A DNA stretch of 34,479 nucleotides from DASRJG01 sp032124015 (GTDB taxonomy: Bacteria; Acidobacteriota; Polarisedimenticolia; Polarisedimenticolales; DASRJG01). Below are positions 22,916 to 31,201 of this stretch, in pieces (position 1 is the first letter of the stretch; every line of letters begins with the position of its first letter). The DNA is taken from assembly GCA_032124015.1 (NCBI GenBank), contig JAQBEH010000002.1, forward strand, positions 1 to 34,479, in the 5' to 3' direction. Under the pieces are notes generated by a model that saw only the letters and a program-made list of their open reading frames with translations, searched no databases and was not told the origin of the DNA. The translations under genes and the position numbers were made by a program.

Positions 22916-24010
22916 CTAGTCCAGACTCTTTCGGAATCTGAGCGAAGCCAGCACGAGCACCGTCGCACCGATGATGAGCAGTGCCAAGGCGTCGGGCCAG
23001 AGCACATCGAGACCCGAGCCCCTGAGGAAGATGCCCCGGATGATGTGCGTGTAGTACTTGAGCGGGATGATGACTGTGAACTTCTGGATGCCCGCCGGCA
23101 TGTTCTCGACCGGGAAGATCAGCCCCGACAGGTAGATCATGGGGACCATGACGAGGTAGACGGCGCTCATCATCGCCTGCTGCTGCGTGCGGACGAGGGT
23201 CGACACGAAAAGACCCAAGCCGAGAGTGCACAAAAGGAACGGCACCGTCAGCAGGACGAGCAGAGCGAGCGATCCGCGCAGCGGCACTCGGAAAAGACCC
23301 ACGGCCACGGCCGAAACAAGGAGGGTGTCCAGGAATCCGACGCAGGCGAACGGGAAGAGCTTGCCGAGCACGAGCTGCCACGAGCGGATCGGCGAGACGA
23401 TGATCTGCTCGAGGGTTCCCATCTCCTTCTCGCGGACCACCGCCATCGACGGGAGGATCATGGTGACGAGCATCAGGACCATCGCCAAAATCGCGGGCAC
23501 GTAGAACCACCGGCTCTTCAGGTCCGGGTTGTACCAGACGCGCGAGACGAGCTCGACTCCACCCACCGTCTCCGGACGGCCACCCGCCGCGGTGATAATC
23601 CTCGATGCGTAAGACAGGCCGACGACCGCCGACGTGCTGTCGCTGCCGTCGACGATCAGCTGCACGCGCGGCGCTCGGCCGGCAGCCGTGTCGCGACCGA
23701 ATCCCGGCGGAATCACCAGCGCGATTTGGGCCCGTCCCCGCACCAGCTGCGGCTCGATCTCGGACTCGGCGCCCACGGAGCCGACCAGCCGGAAGTAACC
23801 CGAAGCGGTGAACCGGTCGACGAGGGCGCGGGAGGCGACGCCGTGATCGTCGTCCAGGAGAATCAACGGGATGTCGGTGACGTCGTTGTTCGCAGCGTAC
23901 CCCAGCGCGAGCAACTGGACCATCGGCCCGATGATCATCGCGGGGATCATGCGCTTGTCGCGGAGGAGCTGCTGGAACTCCTTCACGATCACGCGGAAGA
24001 GCACCTTCAT
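22916..24010 (-). CDS. ABC-2 type permease (YbhR-like)
   Basis: The 364-residue protein starts at ATG 24010, one base after the stop of the other permease. It has an N-terminal membrane helix (AMIIGPMVQLLALGYAA), a periplasmic domain of about 140 residues (LILLDDDHGVASRALVDRF to SRVWYNPDLKSRWFYVP), and five C-terminal helices. Between them are the cytoplasmic coupling motif REKEMGTLEQIIVSPI and the LSGLIFPVENMP loop. This is the ABC2_membrane_3 layout of YbhR/YhhJ. It would form the channel with the second permease in the inner membrane, driven by the two ATPases and linked to the HlyD adaptor. Confidence 0.88.
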   Translation of the reverse strand: MKVLFRVIVKEFQQLLRDKRMIPAMIIGPMVQLLALGYAANNDVTDIPLILLDDDHGVASRALVDRFTASGYFRLVGSVGAESEIEPQLVRGRAQIALVIPPGFGRDTAAGRAPRVQLIVDGSDSTSAVVGLSYASRIITAAGGRPETVGGVELVSRVWYNPDLKSRWFYVPAILAMVLMLVTMILPSMAVVREKEMGTLEQIIVSPIRSWQLVLGKLFPFACVGFLDTLLVSAVAVGLFRVPLRGSLALLVLLTVPFLLCTLGLGLFVSTLVRTQQQAMMSAVYLVMVPMIYLSGLIFPVENMPAGIQKFTVIIPLKYYTHIIRGIFLRGSGLDVLWPDALALLIIGATVLVLASLRFRKSLD

Positions 24011-24011
24011 G

Positions 24012-25127
24012 TCAGTGCTCCGTCTTCGCGAGACGGCGCCATGCAACGGCCAGAACGACGGCGCCGTAAAGGAGCAGGAACCCGAGGTCGCCGGGAAACG
24101 CGGAGAGCGGCGCTCCCTTCAGGATGATGCCGCGCGAGATCACGAGGAAGTAGCGGGCGGGCACCGCGTAGGTGATGAGCTGCAACACGTGGGGCATCGA
24201 TCGGATCGGGAAGATGAACCCCGAAAGAAAGATCGCCGGCAACATCGAGGTGAGGCTCCCGACCTGGAACGCCATCGCCTGGCTCTTCGACATCGACGAG
24301 ACCAGTAGTCCCCAGCCCAACGCCCCGATCAGGTAGACGAGCGTCGCGATGAACAGATCGAAATACGAGCCGCGTACGGCGACCCCGAACAGAACGCGGG
24401 CGGCGAGGAGGATGATCGCCGTTGCGACCAACGAGATCATCAAGTACGGGATCGTCTTACCGATCAACAACTCGATGGGACGCAAGGACGTGACGAGGAG
24501 CTGCTCCATCGTCCCCCGCTCCGTCTCGCGCACGACCGACAACGCGGTCGACAGCACGGCCGTGAGCATGAGGATGAATCCCATCAAACCGGGAACGAGG
24601 AAATTCGTGGACTTGAGTTCGGGGTTGTACCAGACGCGCGGCTCGAACCGAACCGGGGGATGACCCGAGCGCCCGGACAGACTCGCGCGGATCTGCACGT
24701 TCTGCTGCGCGACCAAGCCTTCCGCATACCCGAGCACGGTCGTGGCCATCGAGGCGTCGGCGCCGTCGACGAGCAGCTGCACCTGGGCCACGCGCGACGC
24801 GGCGAGCTCGCGCGCGTAGTTTTCGGGAATGACGAGGATGGCCTTGGCCTCCCGACGCGCGAGGACCTCACCGGGGTCGAGCCCGACCGGCAATCGGCCC
24901 GCGTCGTCGAAGTAGGTCGAATTCACAAACGACGCCACGAGATCGCGGCTTGCGCGCGTCAGGCTCCGGTCCTGGACGGCGAGCGCGACGTGGCGCACGT
25001 CGAAATTCAGCGCGTACCCGTAAAGAAGCAGCATGAAGGTGGGGATGCCCAGAAGCATCATCAGGCTGAACGGATCGCGCCGTGCCTGACGCAGTTCTTT
25101 CCCTGCGATGGCGAGTGTCTTCCTCAT
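24012..25127 (-). CDS. ABC-2 type permease (YbhS-like)
   Basis: ATG 25127 overlaps the stop of the second ATPase in ATGA, so the long upstream frame is not used. The 371-residue protein has the same layout as its neighbour: an N-terminal helix (MMLLGIPTFMLLLYGYAL), a large periplasmic domain ending in VWYNPELKSTNFLVPGLMG, the coupling motif RETERGTMEQLLVTSL, and several C-terminal helices with SGFIFPIRSMP. The two permeases are clearly paralogous and should form a heterodimer. The order ATPase-permease-permease matches ybhF-ybhS-ybhR. Confidence 0.88.
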   Translation of the reverse strand: MRKTLAIAGKELRQARRDPFSLMMLLGIPTFMLLLYGYALNFDVRHVALAVQDRSLTRASRDLVASFVNSTYFDDAGRLPVGLDPGEVLARREAKAILVIPENYARELAASRVAQVQLLVDGADASMATTVLGYAEGLVAQQNVQIRASLSGRSGHPPVRFEPRVWYNPELKSTNFLVPGLMGFILMLTAVLSTALSVVRETERGTMEQLLVTSLRPIELLIGKTIPYLMISLVATAIILLAARVLFGVAVRGSYFDLFIATLVYLIGALGWGLLVSSMSKSQAMAFQVGSLTSMLPAIFLSGFIFPIRSMPHVLQLITYAVPARYFLVISRGIILKGAPLSAFPGDLGFLLLYGAVVLAVAWRRLAKTEH

Positions 25128-26083
25128 GCGGCGCCCCCCTTGGCGCGCGCTTGCGTTTCCATTTCCACGGTGTGGATGAACACGTCCTCGAGGGACGGCA
25201 CGATCCGCTCGACCGTGGCCGGGCCGTTGCCCGCGGTCGCGAGCAACTCGCGCGTGAGACGAGCCCCATCCGCGGTATCGGCCACAACGACGTGGAGCCG
25301 CGTGCCGAACACGGCGGCCTCTAAAACCCACGGTGCGGTTTCGAGCTGCTCGAGCGCCTCCAAGAATCGAGGGCAGGCGACCTCGAGGATCGCGCGACCC
25401 GCGAAGACCTGTTTGAGCTCGGAGACGGAACCGAGCGCGACCAGCCGGCCATCGTGCATCAAGCCGACCCGGTTGCAGTGCTCCGCCTCTTCGAGATAGT
25501 GCGTGGTGACCAGGACGGTCACCCCTTCCCCCGCCATGGCGTCGATGCGGTCCCAGAATCGCCGGCGCGAGATCGGATCGACGCCGCCCGTCGGTTCGTC
25601 AAGGAACACCATCCGCGGGCGGTGGAGCACCGCGCAGGCCAACGCGAGCCGCTGCTTCCAACCTGCGGGAAGCGACCCCGTCAGTTGATCTTCCTTCCCG
25701 GCGAGGTCGGCCATCTCGACCGCCCAGCGCCTTCGCTCCGCGCCGTCCGCCCCGGTCAGACCGTAGATGCCGCCGAAGAACTCGAGGTTTTCGCGAACGG
25801 AAAGGTCGTCGTAGAGCGAAAACCGCTGCGTCATGTAACCGATCCGTCGTTTCAGTTCCTCCGGATCGCGGGCGACGTCGATGCCGAGGACGCGGGCGTG
25901 GCCTCCGCTCGGCGTCAGCAATCCGCAGAGCATGCGGATCGCGGTCGATTTCCCAGCGCCGTTGCTCCCGAGAAGCCCAAACACTTCGCCTTCGCCGACG
26001 GCGAGATCCAGGGCGTCGACGGCGACGAAGACGCCGAACCGCTTCGTCAGCTGGACGGCCTGGATCGCGAGCGACGCGCTCAC
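25124..26083 (-). CDS. ABC transporter ATPase 2 (YbhF C-half-like, degenerate signature)
   Basis: GTG 26083 overlaps the preceding ATPase stop in GTGA. The 319-residue protein has Walker A GSNGAGKS (39-46), Q-loop Gln86 in YMTQRFSLY, Walker B MVFLDEP (Asp162, Glu163) and H-loop His195 in TTHYLEEAEHC. The signature is LPAGW (138-142) instead of LSGGQ, so the ATP site that relies on it should be weak. The C-terminal domain ends LEDVFIHTVE, as in DrrA/YbhF proteins. It would pair with the first ATPase in the cytoplasm. This gene corresponds to the second half of the fused double ATPase YbhF. Confidence 0.88.
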   Translation of the reverse strand: MSASLAIQAVQLTKRFGVFVAVDALDLAVGEGEVFGLLGSNGAGKSTAIRMLCGLLTPSGGHARVLGIDVARDPEELKRRIGYMTQRFSLYDDLSVRENLEFFGGIYGLTGADGAERRRWAVEMADLAGKEDQLTGSLPAGWKQRLALACAVLHRPRMVFLDEPTGGVDPISRRRFWDRIDAMAGEGVTVLVTTHYLEEAEHCNRVGLMHDGRLVALGSVSELKQVFAGRAILEVACPRFLEALEQLETAPWVLEAAVFGTRLHVVVADTADGARLTRELLATAGNGPATVERIVPSLEDVFIHTVEMETQARAKGGAA

Positions 26084-27036
26084 CGCCCCGACTCCCTGAC
26101 CCGCGCGATGAAGACGTCCTCGAGCGAGGGGAGGACGGCGCGGGAGGACTCCACGACGACCCCGGAGGCGGTCAGGCGCTCAGCGAACTCCAGCGCGGCG
26201 CGGGCCGCATCGCTGCTTCCGATCGAAGGCAGCGCGATGTGAAGCCGTTCGCCGAAGACCTGGATGTCGCCGACACCGGGCTCGGCAGCGAGCATCTCCC
26301 GCGCGCGCTCCTTGGGTGTGGCGAGCAACTCCAGCATCGATCCCTTCCAGCCGTCGCGCAGACGCAGGGGGGCGTCGGCAACGAGGATGCGCCCGCGATC
26401 CATGAGCGCCACGCGCGCGCAGCGCTCGGCCTCGTCGAGGTAGGGCGTGGTGAGGAGGATCGTCAGCCCGGAACGCAGGAGGCGCGAGAGGATGCGCCAG
26501 AAGTCCCGCCGCGAGACGGGGTCGACGCCCGTCGTCGGTTCATCGAGAACGAGGAGTTCCGGCGTGTGGATGAGCGTGCACGCCAGGGCAAGTTTCTGTT
26601 TCATCCCGCCGGAGAGGCGGTCCGCAAGGCGATCGCGAAACGGAGTCATCCGCAGCAGATCGAGCAGCTCGTCGCGGCGCGGGCGCCAACCGGAGACGGC
26701 GTGGATGCGCGCGAAGAAGGCGATGTTCTCGTCCACGGAGAGATCGCCGTAGAGCGAGAAGCGCTGTGGGAGGTAGCCGATACGTGCCGAGAGCGTGCGG
26801 CGCTGCCGGAATGGTTCGAGGCCGCAGGTCGTAACGAGCCCGCCGTCGGGTGCCAGCAGTCCCAGCACGGTGCGCAGCGTCGTCGTCTTTCCCGCGCCGT
26901 CGGGCCCGATGAGTCCAAACATCTCGCCGCGCCCCACGTCGAATGAAATATCCTCGACCGCGACGACCCCACCCGCATACGACTTGCGGAGCCCGACGAC
27001 TCGGACCGGCGGTTCGGCCACGGGCTCCACGATCAA
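26080..27036 (-). CDS. ABC transporter ATPase 1 (YbhF N-half-like, H-loop lost)
   Basis: The likely start is TTG 27036, overlapping the HlyD stop in TTGA; GTG 27030 is the alternative. The 318-residue protein has Walker A GPDGAGKT (44-51), Gln91 in YLPQRFSLY, a good signature LSGGM (141-145) and Walker B LLVLDEP (Asp165, Glu166). The H-loop reads LLTTPYLDEAERC, with Pro198 where the catalytic switch histidine should be. The protein therefore supplies an intact signature to its partner but should hydrolyse ATP poorly at its own site. It corresponds to the first half of YbhF. It ends LEDVFIARVRE, mirroring the other ATPase. Confidence 0.85.
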   Translation of the reverse strand: MIVEPVAEPPVRVVGLRKSYAGGVVAVEDISFDVGRGEMFGLIGPDGAGKTTTLRTVLGLLAPDGGLVTTCGLEPFRQRRTLSARIGYLPQRFSLYGDLSVDENIAFFARIHAVSGWRPRRDELLDLLRMTPFRDRLADRLSGGMKQKLALACTLIHTPELLVLDEPTTGVDPVSRRDFWRILSRLLRSGLTILLTTPYLDEAERCARVALMDRGRILVADAPLRLRDGWKGSMLELLATPKERAREMLAAEPGVGDIQVFGERLHIALPSIGSSDAARAALEFAERLTASGVVVESSRAVLPSLEDVFIARVRESGR

Positions 27037-27980
27037 AAGCGCGCTTCGGCGGGCATGCCCGGCTTGAACAGGCCGTCCGCGTTGTCGAGCCCGATCTTGA
27101 CGCGGTAGACGAGCTTCACGCGCTCGTCTCGTGTCTGGACGTTTTTCGGCGTGAACTCGGCCGTCGACGCGATGAAACTCACCTTGCCTTGCCGCCTCTC
27201 CCCGCCGTCGGTGACGACTTCGGCAACGGCTCCGAGTTTGATCTTCCCGAGATCGGGCTCGGCGACGTAGACCGTCAGCCATGGCCTGGCGAGGTCGGTG
27301 ATCACGAGGATCGGCGCGCCGGCCGCGAGGAGCTCTCCGGGCTCGGCGATCTTCTCGGTGACGAGTCCATCGGTGGGACTGACGACGGTCGCATCGGCGA
27401 TCTGTTGCCGCAGCTGGGCGATCCGCGCTTCCATCGCGTCCCGGTTCGCCCGCGCCGCTTCGATCTCCTGATCGCGGCTCCCCGCCTTGGCGCGCGTAAG
27501 AGCCTGCGTCGCGCTTTCGAGCTGGCCGGCCAGGACATCACGTCGCGCCAAGGCATCGTCACGCGTCTTCGCCGTGGTCACCCCCTCGGCGACCAGGGTT
27601 TCCTGGCGTTTCAGTTCTTTCTCGGCTCCGTCGAGGTCCGCCTGCACACCCTCGACCCGGGCGGCCAACTCCGCGATGTCCTCGCGCCGGGATCCGGCGA
27701 CCCGCAAGCGATACACAGCGTCGGCCTGGTCGCGTTGGGCGACGGCCTCGCGAAGGGACAACTCGGCATCGATGGTGTCCACGATGCCGAGCAACTGGCC
27801 GGCCTTCACGGAATCGCCTTCGTCGACGGGCCTTTCCAGCAGCCGCCCGCGCACCTTGGTGGCCACGCGCACGTCGATCGCCTCGATGTGGCCGGAGGCG
27901 ACGACGCTGCCGTTGTGTGCGGAACGGCCGCACGCTACGACGGAGACCGAAACGAGGAGGGCGGCGAACGAGCGTTTCAT
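27033..27980 (-). CDS. HlyD-family membrane-fusion lipoprotein (YbhG-like)
   Basis: ATG 27980 has AAGGAG at good distance, within the end of the TetR gene. The 315-residue protein opens with a lipoprotein-like signal (LLVSVSVVACGRS). The lipoyl/barrel halves follow: VVASGHIEAIDVRVATKVRGRL and VDEGDSVKAGQLLGIVD before a long coiled coil at about 75-200, and VVSPTDGLVTEKIAEPGELLAAGAPIL after it. It ends with a beta-barrel domain (LTVYVAEPDLGKIKLG). It would bridge the inner-membrane ABC exporter to an outer-membrane channel, for which no gene is seen here. Lipid attachment at the Cys is likely but could be replaced by a membrane anchor. Confidence 0.88.
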   Translation of the reverse strand: MKRSFAALLVSVSVVACGRSAHNGSVVASGHIEAIDVRVATKVRGRLLERPVDEGDSVKAGQLLGIVDTIDAELSLREAVAQRDQADAVYRLRVAGSRREDIAELAARVEGVQADLDGAEKELKRQETLVAEGVTTAKTRDDALARRDVLAGQLESATQALTRAKAGSRDQEIEAARANRDAMEARIAQLRQQIADATVVSPTDGLVTEKIAEPGELLAAGAPILVITDLARPWLTVYVAEPDLGKIKLGAVAEVVTDGGERRQGKVSFIASTAEFTPKNVQTRDERVKLVYRVKIGLDNADGLFKPGMPAEARF

Positions 27981-27984
27981 GCGA

Positions 27985-28638
27985 TCACTCCTTGGCCAAG
28001 CCGCGGGCAAGCAGCTCTTGGACGTGGGCGACGAACTTCTGCGGATCGGGTGGAGCCACCGGCACCACCCCTTCGGCGATCATGCGATCGCGGAGCGGCT
28101 TGGCCGCGAAGAAGAAGGCGAGGCATCCGATAACGGTTTGGTGCATGAAGAGCGGGTCGACCTCTCGAAAAGTCCCCTCGTTAACACCCTGCGCCACGAT
28201 CGATTGGACGGCCTCGAAGATGCGGCGCATGGCCGGAAGGAGCGTGGGATCGAGCCCGCGGCCGCCCGACATCGCCTCGCGGAGCATCATCGCCGAGAGC
28301 CCTGGGCGTCGCTGGTGCAACTCGCCGAAGATCGAGACGAAACGGGCGAGCTTCGCATCCGCACGGGCCGGCTGGTTGTTGAGCTCGGCGAGGCGTGTCA
28401 GCGCCCATCCGAAATCGCGTCTGAGGATCGCGGTGTAGAGCCCTTGCTTCCCCTGGAAGTGGTAGTTGATCATCGCCTTGTTGACACCCGCTCGGACCGC
28501 GATCGCATCCACGGTCGCCCCGGCAAAACCACGATCCGCGAAAAGCCCGGTAGCAGAGGCCAAGAGCGCCTCGCGCGTCGCCTCCGCATCCCGAGTCCGT
28601 TGAGCCCGCGGGGCCTCTGTGGTGTCAGCGTCAACCAT
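27985..28638 (-). CDS. TetR-family repressor of the exporter operon (CecR-like)
   Basis: ATG 28638 gives 217 residues, matching the family. The helix-turn-helix spans about 20-66: TREALLASATGLFADRGFAG, then TVDAIAVRAGVNKAMINYHF and GKQGLYTAIL. The C-terminal ligand-binding part (LREAMSGGRGLDP, FMHQTVIGCLAFFFAA) is of the DUF1956 type found in CecR/YbiH. The gene is the first of the operon, with HlyD four bases after its stop, so it should repress itself and the exporter. A palindrome lies 12 bases upstream of its start. The inducer is unknown; the exporters in this family move drugs or small organic compounds. Confidence 0.9.
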   Translation of the reverse strand: MVDADTTEAPRAQRTRDAEATREALLASATGLFADRGFAGATVDAIAVRAGVNKAMINYHFQGKQGLYTAILRRDFGWALTRLAELNNQPARADAKLARFVSIFGELHQRRPGLSAMMLREAMSGGRGLDPTLLPAMRRIFEAVQSIVAQGVNEGTFREVDPLFMHQTVIGCLAFFFAAKPLRDRMIAEGVVPVAPPDPQKFVAHVQELLARGLAKE

Positions 28639-28650
28639 TCATGAACCTCA

Positions 28651-28672
28651 TTCAACCAAACGTTTAATTGAA
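28651..28672. promoter_or_regulatory. Palindromic operator for the TetR regulator
   Basis: A 22-bp palindrome has perfect outer and inner arms: TTCAA (28651-28655) with TTGAA (28668-28672) and the centre AAACGTTT (28658-28665). Only the two base pairs between them are mismatched. This is the size and symmetry of TetR-family operators. It lies just downstream of the proposed -10 box, so a bound repressor would block the operon promoter, and it also sits about 95 bp from the start of the divergent aldehyde dehydrogenase gene. Confidence 0.8.
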
Positions 28673-28700
28673 ATGATACCCAAAACCGCCGCGGCCGCAA
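28673..28700 (-). promoter_or_regulatory. Probable sigma-70 promoter of the exporter operon
   Basis: Read on the - strand, TTGCGG (28700-28695) and TATCAT (28678-28673) are separated by 16 bases, a fair -35/-10 pair. The -10 box directly abuts the operator palindrome, and the regulator start codon is about 35 bases further on. Confidence 0.5.
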
Positions 28701-28767
28701 GTTCAACGTTTCTAACGCCAAGCGAGGGACACGGGCGTCGTGGATATCGGCACCTATATTAGGATTC

Positions 28768-30447
28768 GTGGAAAAGCTCGAAAGCGTCGGGGCGGCCGTG
28801 GCGGCCGCGCTGCCCCTCCTCCCCCTCATCAACGGGGAGCCGGGGACGGGGGCGGGCTCACACATCGCAGACATCAATCCGTCGACGGGGGAGCCCTTCG
28901 CCTGGGTGGCCTGTGCCGACGCCGCGGAGATCGAGCACGCGATCGAGATCGCTGCTTTCGCGGCGAAGCTCTGGCGCGGCGCCCCCTTTGAAGAAAGGGC
29001 CCGGCGGTTGGCGCGGCTTGCGGAGCACGTTCACGAACAGGCCGAGGCGATCGCGAGCCTCATCACCCTCGAGCAGGGGAAGCCCTTCGCCGAGGCCATG
29101 GCGCTCGAAGTCCTCCCCTCGCTCGACCATCTGCGGTTCCTGTCGCGGCACGCCAAGGAGTTGACCCAGGGAGAGCCGATCGAGCCGCGCCACCCGCTGT
29201 ACGCGCACAAGCGCGCGCTGTACCTCTACGACCCGCTCGGCGTGGTCGTCCTCATCACGTCGTCGTCGCTCCCCTTCGCGCAACCGTTGATCCAGACAGC
29301 GTCGGCGCTCGCGATGGGCAACGCCGTGATCCTCAAGCCTTCGTTGTCGACGCCGCTCACCTCGTTGCGGGTGGGCGAGTTGTGTGCCCTGGCCGGATTC
29401 CCCGCGGGGCTGGTCAACGTCGTTCCCGCGAGCCTGGAGGACACGCTCCGGCTCGTCTCGCACGACAAGGTGGCCAAGGTGTTCGTCACGGGAACACTCG
29501 AGGCGGGGCAGGCCATCATGGCCGTCGCCGCCGGCGCGCCGCGGCCGGTCGTGCTCAGCCTGGGCGGCAAGCACCCGTCGATCGTCGCGGCGGACGCCAA
29601 CGTCGCGCGCGCGGCGCGCGGCATCGTCTGGGGCGCCTTGGCCAACGCCGGGCAGAATTGCGGAGCCGTCGAGCGCGTGTACGTCGAAGAGCGCATCGCG
29701 GCGAGGTTCGTCGAGGCCGTGCTCGCGGAGGTGGATCGTATCCGCACCGGCGACCCGCTGGGCGGAAGCGTCGAGGTTGGCCCGCTGATCTCTGAGGAAC
29801 GCCGCCTCACCGTGCACGAGCAGGTCAGCGAGGCCGTGCTCTTTGGAGCTCGCCTCCCCCGCGGCGGCCAGCTTCCGGAAGGACCCGGGTTTTTCTACCC
29901 ACCTACGGTCGTGCTCGACCCTCCCGAAGGATGCCGTCTGCTCCACGAAGAGACGCTAGGCCCTGTGATCCCGATCGTCGCCATAGAAAGCATCGAGCGC
30001 GCGATCGAAAAGGCCAACGACAGCGTCTTCGCGTTGACCGCCTCCGGCTGGACGGAATCGGAGGACACGGCGGAGCGGATGATGGTCGGCCTTCAGGCCG
30101 GGGTCGTCACGATCAACGACGTCCTGTACGCGTACGGCGAGCCGGCCGCCACGTGGTCCGGGTTCAAGCGCAGCGGCATGGGCGCCAGCCACGGGCTTTC
30201 CGGGTTGAAAGAGATGAGCCGCCGTCGCTTCGTCTCGCACGACGGCTCGCCCGCCGAAGCGCCGGCGTTCGCGTTCCCGTACGGCGCCGAGGCGGCCGGT
30301 ACGGTCGCCTCCGTGATGGACTCGCTTCACGCCCCGACGCGAAGGAAGCGCAGCGTCGCCCTCATTCGCCTTTTGAGGTCGGTGCGATTCCGCTCCCGTG
30401 TGCCTTGGCGATCGTTTCTGTTGGCGAGGAAGAGCGGGCAGCCCTAG
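28768..30447 (+). CDS. Aldehyde-dehydrogenase-superfamily protein with altered active site
   Basis: GTG 28768 gives 559 residues, about 50-60 more than usual because of a basic C-terminal tail (LIRLLRSVRFRSRVPWRSFL). The fold is plain: NPSTGEPFAWV, ITLEQGKPFAEA, LAMGNAVILKPS, FVTGTLEAGQ, NAGQNC, LHEETLGPV and FKRSGMG. The catalytic cysteine is Cys298. Two other key residues are missing: the oxyanion Asn of the usual PWNFP motif is Ser167 (TSSSLPF), and the general-base Glu of ELGGK is Ser264 (LSLGGK). The NAD-binding part seems retained. The enzyme may form thioesters but hydrolyse them badly, act as an acylating dehydrogenase, or be a binding protein. No good ribosome site is seen; TATATT at 28755-28760 suggests a leaderless message. 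Confidence 0.85.
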   Translation: MEKLESVGAAVAAALPLLPLINGEPGTGAGSHIADINPSTGEPFAWVACADAAEIEHAIEIAAFAAKLWRGAPFEERARRLARLAEHVHEQAEAIASLITLEQGKPFAEAMALEVLPSLDHLRFLSRHAKELTQGEPIEPRHPLYAHKRALYLYDPLGVVVLITSSSLPFAQPLIQTASALAMGNAVILKPSLSTPLTSLRVGELCALAGFPAGLVNVVPASLEDTLRLVSHDKVAKVFVTGTLEAGQAIMAVAAGAPRPVVLSLGGKHPSIVAADANVARAARGIVWGALANAGQNCGAVERVYVEERIAARFVEAVLAEVDRIRTGDPLGGSVEVGPLISEERRLTVHEQVSEAVLFGARLPRGGQLPEGPGFFYPPTVVLDPPEGCRLLHEETLGPVIPIVAIESIERAIEKANDSVFALTASGWTESEDTAERMMVGLQAGVVTINDVLYAYGEPAATWSGFKRSGMGASHGLSGLKEMSRRRFVSHDGSPAEAPAFAFPYGAEAAGTVASVMDSLHAPTRRKRSVALIRLLRSVRFRSRVPWRSFLLARKSGQP

Positions 30448-30450
30448 CCG

Positions 30451-31107
30451 CTAGTCGATCTTCTCGTACAGAGGTCGCAGGGCGAGAAGGACGTCGGTCA
30501 CCGCCTCGCTCCAGGCCGGCGCCCCGACGAGATCGAATGATGCCGGTAGATCCCATCGCCTCCCCAGCTCCCACCAGACGCCGCGGCGCGCGACCTCGAC
30601 GAAAGCCTGGTCCCAGTCGGTCTCGCTCGTGAAGACGCAGCGCGAGCCTTCGGGCCAGGGGGAGGCGGCGTAGACGCGGAACGACAATCCGGCGGAAGCG
30701 GCGGTCTCGGCGAGCGCCTCGCCTAGTCCCGCCATGCGGGTCCGGAACTCGAAACGGCCGAACGCGTCGGCCGCGGTATCCCAGGCGAGGCGCGCCGCGA
30801 CGAAATCGGCATGGACGCCCACGTTCAACTGCGGTCCGGCCTGGTAGCCGTGCGGGAGGCGAGAGAGGGCCAACCAGGTGCAAAACGGAACGTACCCCTT
30901 GGGCCAGTTGAGTTGCGGTACGTGCGCATGAAAAGGGGCACCCGGTGCCTCGTTCAGGAGCAGGAGGGCATCGTCGGCCAGCAGCTTGAGCCCCGGGTGA
31001 AACGCTTCGATGATCGCCCTGCGGCGGACTTCCCGTTCGCGGATCGCGAAGACCTCGAAATTTTCGCGCCGGAAACCGGGGAACCTGGGGGGCGGCCTCA
31101 AGAGCAT
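30451..31107 (-). CDS. DUF1054 (YktB)-like protein
   Basis: The 218-residue protein starts at ATG 31107. The opening FRRENFEVFAIREREVRRRA followed by IIEAFHPGLKLLADDALLLL, and the middle PKGYVPFCTWLALSRLPHGYQ with LNVGVHADFVAARLAW, follow the plan of DUF1054/YktB proteins. The overall identity to the Bacillus prototype looks low, so the assignment is tentative. No signal peptide or membrane helix is present. The family has no established function. The gene is convergent with the aldehyde dehydrogenase-like gene (3 bp) and divergent from the M16 pair (94 bp). Confidence 0.55.
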   Translation of the reverse strand: MLLRPPPRFPGFRRENFEVFAIREREVRRRAIIEAFHPGLKLLADDALLLLNEAPGAPFHAHVPQLNWPKGYVPFCTWLALSRLPHGYQAGPQLNVGVHADFVAARLAWDTAADAFGRFEFRTRMAGLGEALAETAASAGLSFRVYAASPWPEGSRCVFTSETDWDQAFVEVARRGVWWELGRRWDLPASFDLVGAPAWSEAVTDVLLALRPLYEKID

Positions 31108-31201
31108 GCTTTGATCCTAAGACAAGTCGCACCCACCCGCTCCAGTTGAGTTAACGTACGCGTGCACGGTACCCGGAGTCCTCTTTTCGAGGGAGCACAG
31201 C

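Noticed and set aside
22781..24127. Long + strand frame across the permease genes
   Set aside because: The translation is low-complexity Arg, Asp, Glu and His and it overlaps two permeases with clear motifs.
26943..28644. Long + strand frames opposite HlyD and TetR
   Set aside because: They are antisense shadows; HlyD, TetR and their overlaps and ribosome sites on the - strand explain the region.
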